Positions 1 to 8,638 of a stretch of DNA of 55,986 nt are shown one piece after another. The stretch is taken from positions 13,302-69,287 of the forward strand of contig JAENZL010000009.1 in NCBI GenBank assembly GCA_016841265.1, written 5' to 3'. The notes under the pieces are model-generated. The model saw only the letters and a program-made list of their open reading frames with translations. It did not search any database and was not told the origin of the DNA. Position 1 is the first letter of the stretch; each line of letters opens with the position of its first letter. This stretch comes from Methanobacteriota archaeon (lineage in GTDB: Archaea; Halobacteriota; Methanosarcinia; Methanosarcinales; Methanosarcinaceae). The position numbers and the translations under genes were made by a program.

Positions 1-75
1 CGAGATTTGACTGCCGAGATTTGACTGCCGAGATTTGACTGCCGAGATTTGACTGCCGAGATTTGACTGGTAAGA
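1..75. repeat. 14-bp tandem repeat
   Basis: Five consecutive copies of CGAGATTTGACTGC fill the first 70 bases, with a degenerate sixth copy after them. The array may continue beyond the window edge. No reading frame is evident. It belongs to the class of short intergenic arrays seen throughout this window. Confidence 0.9.
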
Positions 76-223
76 TTTGGCCGAATAGTTTCGGCTGAAA
101 TATTCTACCTGAGATGTGCTTTCAGATGCTTTGCACCTTCTTCAGGATGCTTTGCAGCTTCTTTCAGGTAACTTCCAGGTTCTTCATTTAAAGGCAGGAT
201 AATCAAAAGTTTAATAAAAGGTT

Positions 224-1165
224 TTACAGAGATTTGAGCAGAGAATACCCCTGTTCTTCGTTTTGTGTTTCGGTATTCGTGTTTCCGAAGACAAAGAGCT
301 TAAGCTCTTTTTTTCCGGGCTCTTCTCCTCCAGTTTCTCCATTCTTGACCCCTGTTTTTTCGATTTTCACTTCTCCGGAATTTCCGTTCCCGAACAGTGC
401 AAAGGCTCCAGAGTTTCCGAACCCCACATAATCCGGGCTGGAGAAAAGGGAAAGTAGTTTTCCTCCGAACCACCATTCGTACCCGTCCTTGATAGCGGTG
501 TGGGCTCTGATGATCCTTTTTAAACCGTTTAGATCCAGAAAGCCGTCTACCAGGTCAGGCCCGTATTCTTTTACCGTGTCCCCTCTTCTTGAGGCGCTAA
601 GTCCGGGTTTTTCCGAGGGGTCGTTCCAGAGGTAAGGAAAAGCGTTTTCTTTCGTGATCTCCTCGATATCCTCTGCTCCGGTGATGCCTCCATGTACGCA
701 GAAGGTATGTCCCGAAAGTACGGCTCCCACAGGCATTTTCTTGTATGTCCGGCTGATTCCGGCCAGGAACAGCGGGTCGAAGCCGATTTCCTCGAAAAAA
801 CCGTAGTAGACGTTCATCTCCACTGTTTCGTGGTTCCCGCGCAGCAGGAAAACGTTTTCAGGGTCTTCAAGTTTCAACCGGAAAAGCCTCACCAGTACTT
901 CCACACCCTGCGGTCCCCTGTCCACGTAATCCCCCAGGAACAGGAGGGTTTTGCAATGCATTTCTTCTCTCATCTTCAAAATGAACTCAAGAGCTTCCAG
1001 ATTGCCGTGGATGTCCCCCACGAGCATGACAGGTTCCTCTTCTATCCGGAGCACGCTGGGTTCGGAATTGAAAATGCGGTTAGCTTCAGGCAGGAGGGCA
1101 CGAAGGGCTTCTTTTGCGGCAGCTTTATTGGTAAAATCTTTATTGGGAAATTCTCCTGAAAGCAC
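224..1165 (-). CDS. PPP-family serine/threonine protein phosphatase
   Basis: This 313-residue protein has the full PPP (PP1/PP2A/PP2B-like) phosphatase signature: GDIHG at about residue 50, GDYVDRG at about 78, GNHE at about 110, and a downstream HGG. These supply the Asp, His and Asn ligands of the two-metal centre that hydrolyses phosphoserine or phosphothreonine. The catalytic core ends near residue 260. The last ~50 residues are Gly/Glu/Asn-rich low complexity and are probably not catalytic. The start is GTG at 1165, preceded by AGGGGTGA, a strong archaeal Shine-Dalgarno match. There is no signal peptide or membrane segment, so it should be cytoplasmic. The gene stands alone and its substrates cannot be inferred. 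The family call is firm because all metal motifs are intact. Confidence 0.93.
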   Translation of the reverse strand: MLSGEFPNKDFTNKAAAKEALRALLPEANRIFNSEPSVLRIEEEPVMLVGDIHGNLEALEFILKMREEMHCKTLLFLGDYVDRGPQGVEVLVRLFRLKLEDPENVFLLRGNHETVEMNVYYGFFEEIGFDPLFLAGISRTYKKMPVGAVLSGHTFCVHGGITGAEDIEEITKENAFPYLWNDPSEKPGLSASRRGDTVKEYGPDLVDGFLDLNGLKRIIRAHTAIKDGYEWWFGGKLLSLFSSPDYVGFGNSGAFALFGNGNSGEVKIEKTGVKNGETGGEEPGKKELKLFVFGNTNTETQNEEQGYSLLKSL

Positions 1166-1212
1166 TGGGTCACCCCTGAAAGTAAGTGGTCTGAAATCCT
1201 CTTTTTTGTAAG

Positions 1213-1275
1213 GTTAATTAAGTTTTGAAGTATGGTTAATTAAGTTTTGAAGTATGGTTAATTAAGTTTTGAAGC
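1213..1275. repeat. 22-bp tandem repeat
   Basis: Three copies of a unit around GGTTAATTAAGTTTTGAAGTAT lie directly upstream of the phosphatase gene, in the spacer shared with the next rightward gene. The unit is AT-rich. No promoter role can be assigned. Confidence 0.85.
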
Positions 1276-1523
1276 GCACAGTAATTTAATTTTTGCATCG
1301 ATAAACGTTTCCTCCCTCTTTTTTCAGTAAGTCATTTGCAGGTTTCTACCATTTTTTTGAAAATGCTATCTCTTTCCGGGTAGAAGGTATAAACCCGAAC
1401 CCTGCATATATGGAAGTATAGGGAAAACCCGGGAAACGATCAATTTCCGTAAATAAACCTGAACAGAACTTTAAATCAAATTTGCGTTCGGATTTAAAAA
1501 TAAGACTTTTTGGAGTGGGGAAA

Positions 1524-1913
1524 GTGGAACTTGAAATCAACAGGCAGGACCCTGAAAAGATGGACCTTGCCGATTTGGTGCTTGAGTATGAAGACCTGAT
1601 TTCCGCGGTAGCCAGGCTGGAAGCTCGGCGGGAAAAACTCAGGGAACATATCCTGGACATCTGCAGGGAAAAAGCCATCGATGTGTTGAGGATAGGGAAT
1701 GTGGAGCTCAGGCGGCAGGCGGCGGAGTGGAAGCTCTGGCATATCACGAGTTTGAAGCCCTATCTTGAGGAAAAGGGACTCTGGGATATGGTGGAATCTG
1801 TCGACCGGAAGGTGCTGAGTGAACTTCTCAAAAAAGGCTTTCTGGACGAAAGTGAGCTTAAGGGCATGTATGATGTTGAAACCAGATACAGTTTGCATGT
1901 TAAAAAGGATTGA
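1524..1913 (+). CDS. Small charged helical protein, function unknown
   Basis: The product is about 129 residues, rich in Glu, Lys, Arg and Leu, and predicted to be largely helical. A coiled-coil-like stretch with EYEDLISAVARLEARREKL lies near residues 20-45. I do not recognise the family. I chose GTG at 1524 (VELEINRQ...) because GGAG sits eight bases upstream. The frame stays open to a TTG at 1482, which would add 14 residues without a comparable ribosome site. No membrane segments, cysteine motifs or known catalytic motifs are visible. The gene is followed by a TPR protein on the same strand about 200 bp away, so co-transcription is not evident. Confidence 0.7.
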   Translation: MELEINRQDPEKMDLADLVLEYEDLISAVARLEARREKLREHILDICREKAIDVLRIGNVELRRQAAEWKLWHITSLKPYLEEKGLWDMVESVDRKVLSELLKKGFLDESELKGMYDVETRYSLHVKKD

Positions 1914-2108
1914 CTGCGGCTAGCTGCCTGATCTTAGCTCCCTATTTCATAAGGAATTGATTTTAATGATTTTGATTAAAATGGCTTGAATTTTATTCGG
2001 TGTAATTTAATAAGGCTAATTATTTATAGAGAGTCGAATGAACTTACTTTAAAGGGAAATTTCCGGAGGTTTTTTCCGGGAGTTTCATCCCCTGGAGGTT
2101 TTTTCGAC

Positions 2109-3158
2109 ATGGAAATGGATGCTGTCGATACTCTTGTTTCTGATGTAATCGAGCAGGTTGCATCGAATAAAAAGGGTCTCAAAAGTGCTGTTGAATTTGT
2201 AGTCGATTTTTCAGGCAAACATTCGGTTTCTCCGGAAACCCTGCTGAAGCTTTCAGACGTCTTTGATACTGAAAAAATGTATAAGGAAAAATACATGTTT
2301 TCCAGGGCCTGCGCCGAACTTGCCGGGGGAAAGCTTCGCGAAGACAGCCTTCTCAGAGCAGGAAATACCGCGTTGGCTCTCGGGGAAAAAGAGCTGGCTG
2401 CGGGGGTATACGAGGAGCTGCTAAGGTCAAGCCCGGACAATATCGAGGCTCTAAACAGGAACGGGGCGGTACTTGCGGAATTCGGGGAACTGGAAAGGGC
2501 CCGGGAACTGTTCGAGAAGGTCCTGGAGTTTAACCCCTACCATGTGGACACGCTTTGCAATTACGGTAGGCTCTTTCACAGGCTCGGGAAAATAAAAGAT
2601 GCCGAAGCCGCTTACAAAAAAGCCCTGATCCTGAAACCCAGGCATGTGGAGACCCATTGCTGGTACGGGGTCCTGCTTTCCGAACTCGGGCAGAGGATCG
2701 AAGCAATTTATCATTACGGGCGGGTCCTCGAATTCGACCCTGACCATGTAGAATCAAACTTCCACTATGCCCTCCTCCTGGAACAGGAAGGAGATGCTCT
2801 GGAGGCGGAAATCCATTACATAGCGGCGCTGAAGGCAGCTCCGGAAAACCCGAAGATCCACCGAGCTTATGCCAGGTTGCTTTCCAGGTACGGGATTGTC
2901 CCCGGGGCTAGGCAGCATTTCAAGTATGCTCTCAAACTGGACCCCCATGACGTAGAAACCTGCTGTGAGTATGCCCGGCTCCTTGCAAGGTTCGGGCACC
3001 GGCATGAGGCCGAGGTCCAGTACAGGAAAGCCCTGGAACTTGACCCGAGGCACATGGATACCCTCTGCGGATATGGAGACCTCCTACGGGAAAAAGGGCA
3101 GTATTCCGAAGCCGAAGAATTATACCGGCAGGCCCAGACATGCAGCCGGGAAGAGTGA
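2109..3158 (+). CDS. Tetratricopeptide repeat (TPR) protein
   Basis: This is a protein of about 349 residues. From about residue 75 onward it consists of consecutive 34-residue TPR units with the typical pattern (A..Y..AL.L.P). The conserved proline ends each unit, and repeated forms such as P.HV(E/D)T.C.YG.LL recur at least seven times. TPR solenoids bind partner proteins and have no enzymatic role of their own. The N-terminal ~60 residues are helical and not TPR. I place the start at ATG 2109 because GGAGG lies ten bases upstream; an upstream in-frame ATG at 1986 has no ribosome site and would add an unlikely leader. There is no signal peptide. The strong similarity between repeat units suggests recent internal duplication. 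The partner is unknown. Confidence 0.88.
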   Translation: MEMDAVDTLVSDVIEQVASNKKGLKSAVEFVVDFSGKHSVSPETLLKLSDVFDTEKMYKEKYMFSRACAELAGGKLREDSLLRAGNTALALGEKELAAGVYEELLRSSPDNIEALNRNGAVLAEFGELERARELFEKVLEFNPYHVDTLCNYGRLFHRLGKIKDAEAAYKKALILKPRHVETHCWYGVLLSELGQRIEAIYHYGRVLEFDPDHVESNFHYALLLEQEGDALEAEIHYIAALKAAPENPKIHRAYARLLSRYGIVPGARQHFKYALKLDPHDVETCCEYARLLARFGHRHEAEVQYRKALELDPRHMDTLCGYGDLLREKGQYSEAEELYRQAQTCSREE

Positions 3159-3235
3159 ACCGGGATGAATAAAAATTCAGTAAATCCGGTAAATCCGGTA
3201 AATCCGGTTTGAAATTCGACAAATGAAAAACAGAA

Positions 3236-3350
3236 TCAATGCGGCCTTAAAAGTTCAATGCAGCCTTAAAAGTTCAATACAGCCTTAGAAATTCAATACA
3301 GCCTTAAAAGTTCAATACAGCCTTAGAAGTTCAATACAACCTCAAAGGCT
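3236..3350. repeat. 19-bp tandem repeat copying the 3' end of the adjacent gene
   Basis: About six copies of a 19-bp unit (CCTTAAAAGTTCAATACAG and variants) run from 3236 and end inside the last codons of the leftward DUF434 gene. Read leftward, each unit resembles the gene's own terminus, including a TGA stop. The array therefore looks like serial duplication of the stop-codon region. Just upstream, at 3176-3210, there is also a 9-bp array (TAAATCCGG). Confidence 0.85.
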
Positions 3351-4020
3351 CAATTCCTCTTTTTTCCATGAGGCAGGCGGGGATGTCAAGAACCTGCAGG
3401 ACCGAATCGATTATGATCCCGTCCGAACTTGCGACCACAACGTCGTTTTCGGGTTTTCCACCTTCTTTTTTCAGGTCGAAATCGACGTGTTTTGAAGTCC
3501 GGGCATCGCCGGGAATTCCTTTTTCCTGCATTCTGCGGCGGATTAAGCCGGCAAGTTCCCCGCTACGGCTGATCTGGGCGTCGAGGAGGAAGTTTACGGT
3601 CTTCGGCCCGGTTTCGGCAAGGAAATCCAGGGTGGTTTCGAGGGCGTCTCCTATGTCCTGGGCTTGCTTTGCTTTGCTGAAATAGAAACGGGTGTCCCGG
3701 ATGTAGCTGTCGTCGCAAAACCACATTGGCTCTTTTTTCAGCAGGCTGTCCACGGTGAGCAGGACGTTGTATCCGTCGAGGAGAAGGTCCCGGTTTCCTG
3801 TTTCTTTGCACCCTATCTTTTTCTTTGCCCTGGAAACGATCCTTTCCGGGGGCATGATGACTCTGATAAGGATGTGTCGCTCCTCGGTGCTGAGCCGGGA
3901 GTGGTCGGCTACAAAACGGATGGTTGCGAACTTCGGGTAGCCCCAGCGGAGAATACTCCGGACGTCGTTTGCGGGTTTAATTAATTTTTCGATTAAAAAA
4001 ACGGTTGACTGCTCCTGCAT
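3331..4020 (-). CDS. DUF434 family protein
   Basis: The product is about 229 residues. It has an N-terminal helical region with WGYPKFATIRFVADHSRLS and a central Asp-rich segment, LLLDGYNVLLTVDSLL, typical of the archaeal DUF434/DUF5616 family. A later stretch, DVVVASSDGIIIDSV, recalls the acidic active-site layout of NYN/PIN-like nucleases, but a nuclease role is inference only. I chose ATG 4020 (MQEQSTVF); an upstream in-frame ATG at 4092 would add 24 residues and would overlap the TATA-like region. It is divergent from the alanine dehydrogenase homologue, sharing an AT-rich promoter region around 4058-4095. Its last codons are embedded in a tandem repeat. Confidence 0.8.
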   Translation of the reverse strand: MQEQSTVFLIEKLIKPANDVRSILRWGYPKFATIRFVADHSRLSTEERHILIRVIMPPERIVSRAKKKIGCKETGNRDLLLDGYNVLLTVDSLLKKEPMWFCDDSYIRDTRFYFSKAKQAQDIGDALETTLDFLAETGPKTVNFLLDAQISRSGELAGLIRRRMQEKGIPGDARTSKHVDFDLKKEGGKPENDVVVASSDGIIIDSVLQVLDIPACLMEKRGIEPLRLY

Positions 4021-4222
4021 GGCCGGTTCCCTTTCCGAAAGGAGATTCTTTAAGTGAGTGAGGCTATATGTTATATATACATATTTACACAATTAATTAT
4101 GATCTTTGTTGAGTCAGCGGTCAATTTGCCTGGGCATCTACCGGTTTATCCCCTGGCTTTTCTAAGTTTCAGCCCGGTTTGGGCTGCGGGCCGTTTGGAG
4201 TTCAGGCTGGAGGGTTATTATT

Positions 4223-5203
4223 ATGGAAGTGTTGTGGCTGGATCAGGAAGAAGTTAAAAGTGTTATTGATATGCGTTCTGATATGAAAGTTGTTGAAAGT
4301 GCTTTCAGGCAGCACGGCCTTGGTAAAGTGCAGATGCCGCCCAAGTCCTATCTATACTATACTGAATACAACGGAGACCTCAGGACCATGCCTGCCTATC
4401 TTGAGGAGGAGGATGTTACGGGCGTGAAGATCGTAAATGTCCACCCGGGAAACCCGACGAAAGGTCTCCCCACCGTTATGGCGCTTATCGTCCTGATCTC
4501 TCCGGAAACCGGGGCTCCCGTTGCAATCATGGATGGGACCTACCTGACCGACATCCGGACAGGAGCAGCAGGCGGAATTGCCGCAAAATATCTTGCCCGG
4601 AAAGACTCAGGAATTATCGGCATGGTAGGGACCGGGAATCAGGCAAGGAGCCAGCTTGAAGCCCTCTGTGAAGTCTTTGAACCCGAAATGGTAAAGATCA
4701 CCTCCAGGACCCGGAAGAGCGGTGAAAAGTTCAAACAAGAAATGGAAGACATGGCCTGTTGTGAGATCAGCATTGAGGAAAACGTTGAAAAGGTCTGCGA
4801 CTGCGACATCCTCGTCACGACCACCCCGGTTCGAAAGCCCGTCGTAAAAGCCGAATGGGTCAGGGAAGGCACCCACATAAACGCAATCGGAGCAGATGCT
4901 GTCGGGAAAGAGGAACTTGACCCCGAACTCCTTATGCGCTCCAAAATCATTGTAGACGACATGGTGCAGGCCGTTCATTCAGGGGAGGTCAATGTCCCGC
5001 TTTCCAAGCATTACATCTCCGAAAACGACATCCACGCTGAGCTAGGAGAAGTTATCACAGGCCTGAAGCCCGGCAGGACCAGCGATGAGGAGATAACAAT
5101 CTTCGATTCAACAGGCCTTGCAATCCAGGACGTCGCAACTGCAAACCTTGTCTACGAAAGGGCTGTTGTGAAGGGCTTTGGCAGGGAAGTCCGGATGTTC
5201 TGA
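4223..5203 (+). CDS. Ornithine cyclodeaminase / alanine dehydrogenase family protein
   Basis: This 326-residue protein is the full length of the OCD/mu-crystallin family. Members are NAD-dependent enzymes that interconvert amino and keto (or cyclic imino) acids. Visible signs are the substrate region MPPKSYLYY and RTMPAY, the segment VAIMDGTYLTDIRTGAAGG, and a Rossmann dinucleotide motif, GMVGTGNQARSQ, near residue 135. In archaea the best studied relative is an L-alanine dehydrogenase, so deamination or synthesis of alanine is the likeliest reaction. Ornithine cyclodeamination cannot be excluded from sequence. The start is ATG 4223 after GGAGGG. A TATA-like segment (TTATATATACA) lies near 4072. 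It stands alone and is divergent from the DUF434 gene. Confidence 0.88.
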   Translation: MEVLWLDQEEVKSVIDMRSDMKVVESAFRQHGLGKVQMPPKSYLYYTEYNGDLRTMPAYLEEEDVTGVKIVNVHPGNPTKGLPTVMALIVLISPETGAPVAIMDGTYLTDIRTGAAGGIAAKYLARKDSGIIGMVGTGNQARSQLEALCEVFEPEMVKITSRTRKSGEKFKQEMEDMACCEISIEENVEKVCDCDILVTTTPVRKPVVKAEWVREGTHINAIGADAVGKEELDPELLMRSKIIVDDMVQAVHSGEVNVPLSKHYISENDIHAELGEVITGLKPGRTSDEEITIFDSTGLAIQDVATANLVYERAVVKGFGREVRMF

Positions 5204-5211
5204 AAGGCTTT

Positions 5212-5300
5212 TTGCTTCTCTTTTTTGCTTTTCTTTTTTGCTTTTCTTTTTTGCTTTTCTTTTTTGCTTCTCTTTTTTGCTTCCCTCTTCTGTTTCTCGT
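5212..5300. repeat. 12-bp tandem repeat
   Basis: Six to seven copies of a unit near TTTTTTGCTTTTC follow the stop codon of the preceding gene. The tract is thymine-rich on the plus strand and could also act as a transcript 3' end. Confidence 0.8.
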
Positions 5301-5378
5301 TCTGCATCTACTTTTTGTTTCTCTTTTTCATCTTTCACAGGATGCCAGCAAAGTTTATATTCAAATTAATGTTATCTA

Positions 5379-5534
5379 TTTACAACATTATGTGTTATTT
5401 ATCAAACTATATGTTGTAAATTATTAACTAATTTTTTCTGCCCTTTCGAAACCTTTAAATAATACCTTATGTGATCTTTATCTAACTCAATGTTGTATAT
5501 ATATAACATTATGTTTGGAATTTACAACATATAG
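5379..5534 (+). promoter_or_regulatory. Promoter with four TTTACAACAT-type operator-like sites
   Basis: The region ahead of the DUF2178-Xre pair carries four related sites: TTTACAACATTATG (5379), TATGTTGTAAATTA (5411, inverse orientation), AATGTTGTATATATATAACATT (5489, a palindrome that contains the probable TATA box) and TTTACAACATATAG (5521). The last lies near the expected transcription start. The arrangement suggests repressor binding, with the downstream Xre protein as the obvious candidate for autoregulation. This is inference from motif placement. Confidence 0.6.
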
Positions 5535-5581
5535 TTATCAATATTCAATAAACCTGCGGATCGGTTAGAGAGGTGTTTAAA

Positions 5582-5977
5582 GTGGAAAACATTGAAAAAG
5601 AATACAAGTACAAAATGCTAATTGGCCTGGGTATATTGCTTGCCGGGATGCTGGTTGCAGCTTTTCTGGAAGTTGACATTCTGATTCCTATTGTCCTTAT
5701 CAACACAGGCCTGATCGTTTTTCTTGCTACGATGTTTAAGTTTTTCCGGAGTGGGGATCTCCCTGACAGGGATGAGAGGACAAAGAAGCTGGCTGCTTAC
5801 GGGATTAGCTATTCCTGGCTTTTGACCCTGGTGCTAATTACGGTCCTGATCTGGGTGGACTACTTCAAACTGCTTGAACTTACAGCAAGAGGAGTGCTTG
5901 GAATACTGCTCTTCTTCATGATTATTTCCGCAAATGTTTTCAGGTGGTATTTCATGCGTAAGGGTGATGTTGAATAA
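5582..5977 (+). CDS. DUF2178 family membrane protein
   Basis: The product is about 131 residues with four predicted membrane helices, arranged as two hairpins around a short basic loop (FRSGDLPDRDERTKKL). The motif DRDERTKKLAAYGISYSW matches the archaeal DUF2178 family. These proteins are commonly encoded beside a small Xre-type regulator, as here. Start: GTG at 5582 with AGGTG six bases upstream; the GTG at 5573 overlaps that ribosome site and is less likely. The regulator gene follows after 21 bp and is almost certainly co-transcribed. The function of the family is unknown. Pairing with a repressor suggests a sensing or modulating role at the membrane, but no ligand site is visible. Confidence 0.85.
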   Translation: MENIEKEYKYKMLIGLGILLAGMLVAAFLEVDILIPIVLINTGLIVFLATMFKFFRSGDLPDRDERTKKLAAYGISYSWLLTLVLITVLIWVDYFKLLELTARGVLGILLFFMIISANVFRWYFMRKGDVE

Positions 5978-5998
5978 TAAGGTCCCGGAGGTCACTTC

Positions 5999-6205
5999 GT
6001 GAAAACAAGGATAAAGGAATTCAGGGCCCGGTATAACCTGACTCAGGAAACCCTTGCAAAGATGGTCGGGGTAAGAAGGGAAACTATCGTTTTTCTTGAA
6101 AAAGGAAAGTACAACCCCTCTCTAAAGCTTGCTTACAAGCTTGCAAAGGTTCTGGAAGCGACAATTGAAGAGTTGTTTATCTTCGAGGACTCGGATCTGG
6201 AATAA
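5999..6205 (+). CDS. Xre-family HTH transcriptional regulator
   Basis: This 68-residue protein is almost entirely one Cro/C1-type helix-turn-helix: [20 protein letters not shown] at residues 11-30, followed by the conserved EKGKYNPSL and a dimer-type tail. It matches the compact archaeal and bacterial regulators of the YozG/HTH_3 type. The start is GTG 5999, preceded by GGAGGT. It is the second gene of a two-gene unit with the DUF2178 membrane protein. Binding to the repeated TTTACAACAT sites upstream of the operon is likely but inferred. It has no sensory domain of its own, so any signal would have to come through a partner, perhaps the membrane protein. Confidence 0.92.
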   Translation: MKTRIKEFRARYNLTQETLAKMVGVRRETIVFLEKGKYNPSLKLAYKLAKVLEATIEELFIFEDSDLE

Positions 6206-6654
6206 GCCGGAGGGTTCATTCTACTTAAATTTTATTATATATTATATTTTTCTTCATTTTCAATTTTATTATTCTCTGGAAATCTAATTATACCCATAAT
6301 TTTTTTGAGGGCGGCTTTAAGTTGAAGGTTAACCTGATTTTTGTTAAGGAAGTAAAATTCATAATCCATAAATACTTGAATCCAAATTGGATAATTGTTG
6401 AGTGGTTAACTTTTTTGGAGATTTATATATAACCCCCCAAGAATAGTTATACCTGGCCCCATGGTATAATGAAAAATTTTTGTCCCAAACTACTCCCATA
6501 TACTCTCCCTGAAAACCTGCTCAATATCTCATTTTAAAAAACAGATATGGGTGCCGCACGGCTCTGCGGTACCCTCCACTTTCCTTTTACTGCCGCGGTT
6601 TTTTCTTTGAATGTTTTCCTTTAAATTTCTTTAAATTTAACTTATTTAATTTAT
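6206..6654. other. Intergenic region with possible small transcript and hairpin
   Basis: No gene is convincing here. A TATA-like box (TTTATATATAACC) lies at 6421-6433 on the plus strand. About 120 bp downstream, at 6549-6574, a hairpin has arms GGGTGCCGCA and TGCGGTACCC and is followed by a pyrimidine-rich run. This could be a short non-coding transcript. The hairpin could also serve the leftward cbiP gene, which ends at 6655. Neither reading is proven. Confidence 0.35.
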
Positions 6655-8121
6655 TCAGGCACCTACAATTTCGTAGAGCTTATCCATATCAATGTGCTGT
6701 TCCACCACTCTGGCAAGTTCTTCATAGGCACCGTCTTCGGTCATGACTTCTTCGAGTTCGTATTCGAGGCCTTTTTTCTCGTAGAGGTACTTCATCAAGG
6801 CGTTCCTGATGTTTCCGTTTTCGAAAAGCCCGTGGAGGTAGGTGCCAATAACAAGGCCTTCCTCATCAATGGAGCCGTCGTCCCCGAAAACATGGCGTCT
6901 CGAGTCAGTTATGCCCATGTGGATCTCGTAGCCTTTTACTTCTTCTCCGTCTATGGGGGCAAGGATCGGGCCGTGGGCATTGACGGTTTTTGTGACCTGA
7001 ATGGTCCGCTTCTCGTATTCTCCAAACTTTGTCCTGATGTCCAGAAGTCCGAGACCCTCGAACTCGGCTTCGACCCCGTTTTCGACCCCTGAGTCAAAGA
7101 TTGTCTTTCCTAGCATCTGGTAGCCGCCGCAGATCCCGAAGATAGGGATTTTTCCTTTGAACGCCGCGATCTTTTCGGCCATTCCGCTTTCCCTCAGGTC
7201 ATGCAGGTCGTTGATGGTGTTCTTTGTGCCGGGAATGGCGATTGCGTCGGGGTTTCCAAGTTCTTCGTCAAGGTCCACATAGCGGATGTGGGCGTGGCTT
7301 TCCAGGGGTTCGAAGTCCGTAAAGTTCGAGATCCTGGGCAGGCGGATGACTGCAATTTCTATTTTCTTTTCCGCTTTTGAGTTTTCCTTGTCTCCCAGGG
7401 AGACCGAGTCTTCGGAGGGGATGTGGAGTTTGAAATAGGGGAGCACGCCGAGCACCGGGATTCCGGTTTTTTCCTCAAGTTCTTTTAAGCCCGGCTTCAG
7501 AATTTCCAGGTCGCCTCTGAACTTATTGATGATAAAACCTTTGACATTTTTCCGCACGTCTTCGGGCAGGAGAGCTATGGTCCCGTAGAGGCTTGCAAAA
7601 ACGCCACCTCTTTCGATGTCTCCTACAAGGATGATCGGGGCCTGGGTAATCCTTGCAGTGCCTACATTTACAATGTCCCTTTCATAGAGATTGATTTCGG
7701 CAGCCCCGCCTGCCCCTTCCATAACAATGATGTCGTGTTCGTTCCCGAGCCTTTCCAGGGCCCCTTCCAGGACGCCGTTCATCTCCTCGATTGAATCATA
7801 GTACTGGCCTGCGCTCCTGTCTGCGTAAGGTTCCCCAAGAAGGATTATCTGGGAAACGCAGTCACCTTTCGGTTTCAAGAGGACCGGGTTCATGTCGGCA
7901 GTGGGTTCGGTGCCGGCAGCTTTTGCCTGGATCGCCTGGGCAATCCCGATTTCCTTCCCGTCCTTTGTAATCCAGGAATTCAGGCTCATGTTCTGGGCCT
8001 TGAAAGGGGCAACACTGTACTTTCTGGACAGGATCCTGCAAATGGCGGTCACAACTGAACTCTTCCCAACATGTGAAGCGGTTCCCAGGATTAAGACGCT
8101 TTTCGTATCCATTTTTACCAT
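6655..8121 (-). CDS. cobQ: Cobyric acid synthase (CbiP/CobQ)
   Basis: This glutamine-dependent amidotransferase adds amide groups to side chains of adenosylcobyrinic acid a,c-diamide in cobalamin biosynthesis, using ATP. The N-terminal half is a dethiobiotin-synthetase-like P-loop fold starting LILGTASHVGKSSVVTA. The C-terminal half is a class-I glutaminase with the nucleophile Cys in FGICGGYQMLG and the His in GTYLHGLFEN. The length (about 488 residues) is normal for the family. The start is uncertain: ATG 8121 (MVKMDTKSV), ATG 8112 and GTG 8139 are all in frame, and none has a strong ribosome site. Corrinoids are essential for methanogenic methyl transfer, so the gene fits the organism. It stands alone here, without other cob/cbi genes beside it. 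Confidence 0.95.
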   Translation of the reverse strand: MVKMDTKSVLILGTASHVGKSSVVTAICRILSRKYSVAPFKAQNMSLNSWITKDGKEIGIAQAIQAKAAGTEPTADMNPVLLKPKGDCVSQIILLGEPYADRSAGQYYDSIEEMNGVLEGALERLGNEHDIIVMEGAGGAAEINLYERDIVNVGTARITQAPIILVGDIERGGVFASLYGTIALLPEDVRKNVKGFIINKFRGDLEILKPGLKELEEKTGIPVLGVLPYFKLHIPSEDSVSLGDKENSKAEKKIEIAVIRLPRISNFTDFEPLESHAHIRYVDLDEELGNPDAIAIPGTKNTINDLHDLRESGMAEKIAAFKGKIPIFGICGGYQMLGKTIFDSGVENGVEAEFEGLGLLDIRTKFGEYEKRTIQVTKTVNAHGPILAPIDGEEVKGYEIHMGITDSRRHVFGDDGSIDEEGLVIGTYLHGLFENGNIRNALMKYLYEKKGLEYELEEVMTEDGAYEELARVVEQHIDMDKLYEIVGA

Positions 8122-8149
8122 ATCCGTCTTCTCGAACACTGATTGTGGG

Positions 8150-8245
8150 TATTGTTAGTGAATATTATTTCCGAAATACATCAATAAATATTATTTCCGA
8201 AATAACATCAATAAATATTATTTCCGAAATACCTCAATGAATATT
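8150..8245. repeat. 29-bp tandem repeat upstream of cobQ
   Basis: Three and a half copies of a unit around AATATTATTTCCGAAATA, spaced by ACATCAATA-like sequence, lie immediately upstream of cobQ, where its promoter should be. The rest of the spacer to 8638 is AT-rich and shows no gene. A TATA-like stretch (GATATATAG) lies at 8348. Confidence 0.85.
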
Positions 8246-8638
8246 ATTATAATCCATTAGTTATAATTAAAAGTTTGCGTACCGTGGGTATTAAATCAAG
8301 AAAACTTGTTTAATTTAAATAATTGCATTCTTATACTTCTGCCCAAGGATATATAGTTTCTGACGCCTGGCAGGTTTTTTGATCTCCTTAAAAAAGCCGT
8401 CTTTTTACACATTATTTTTTCCTTTCTCAATCTTTGTTTCTTTCGGGATTTGCTTCCTTAAAGCCTTCTGTTTTTTCAGATCCCAAATCCTTCTGAACCC
8501 TATCTCTTCCGCGCTCTTTTCTGTATTTTCTTGAGTTTTATTCATGGTTGCCAATTCATGGTTGCCAATTCAGGATTGCACTTCTTTTAAATAAGATCAA
8601 AGCAATCTTTCTGGTATCGAATCCGGGGAAAAAAGACC

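Noticed and set aside
6549-6574. Hairpin considered as a definite terminator or tRNA-like fold
   Set aside because: No U-tract directly after the stem and no cloverleaf; kept only as a possible structure.
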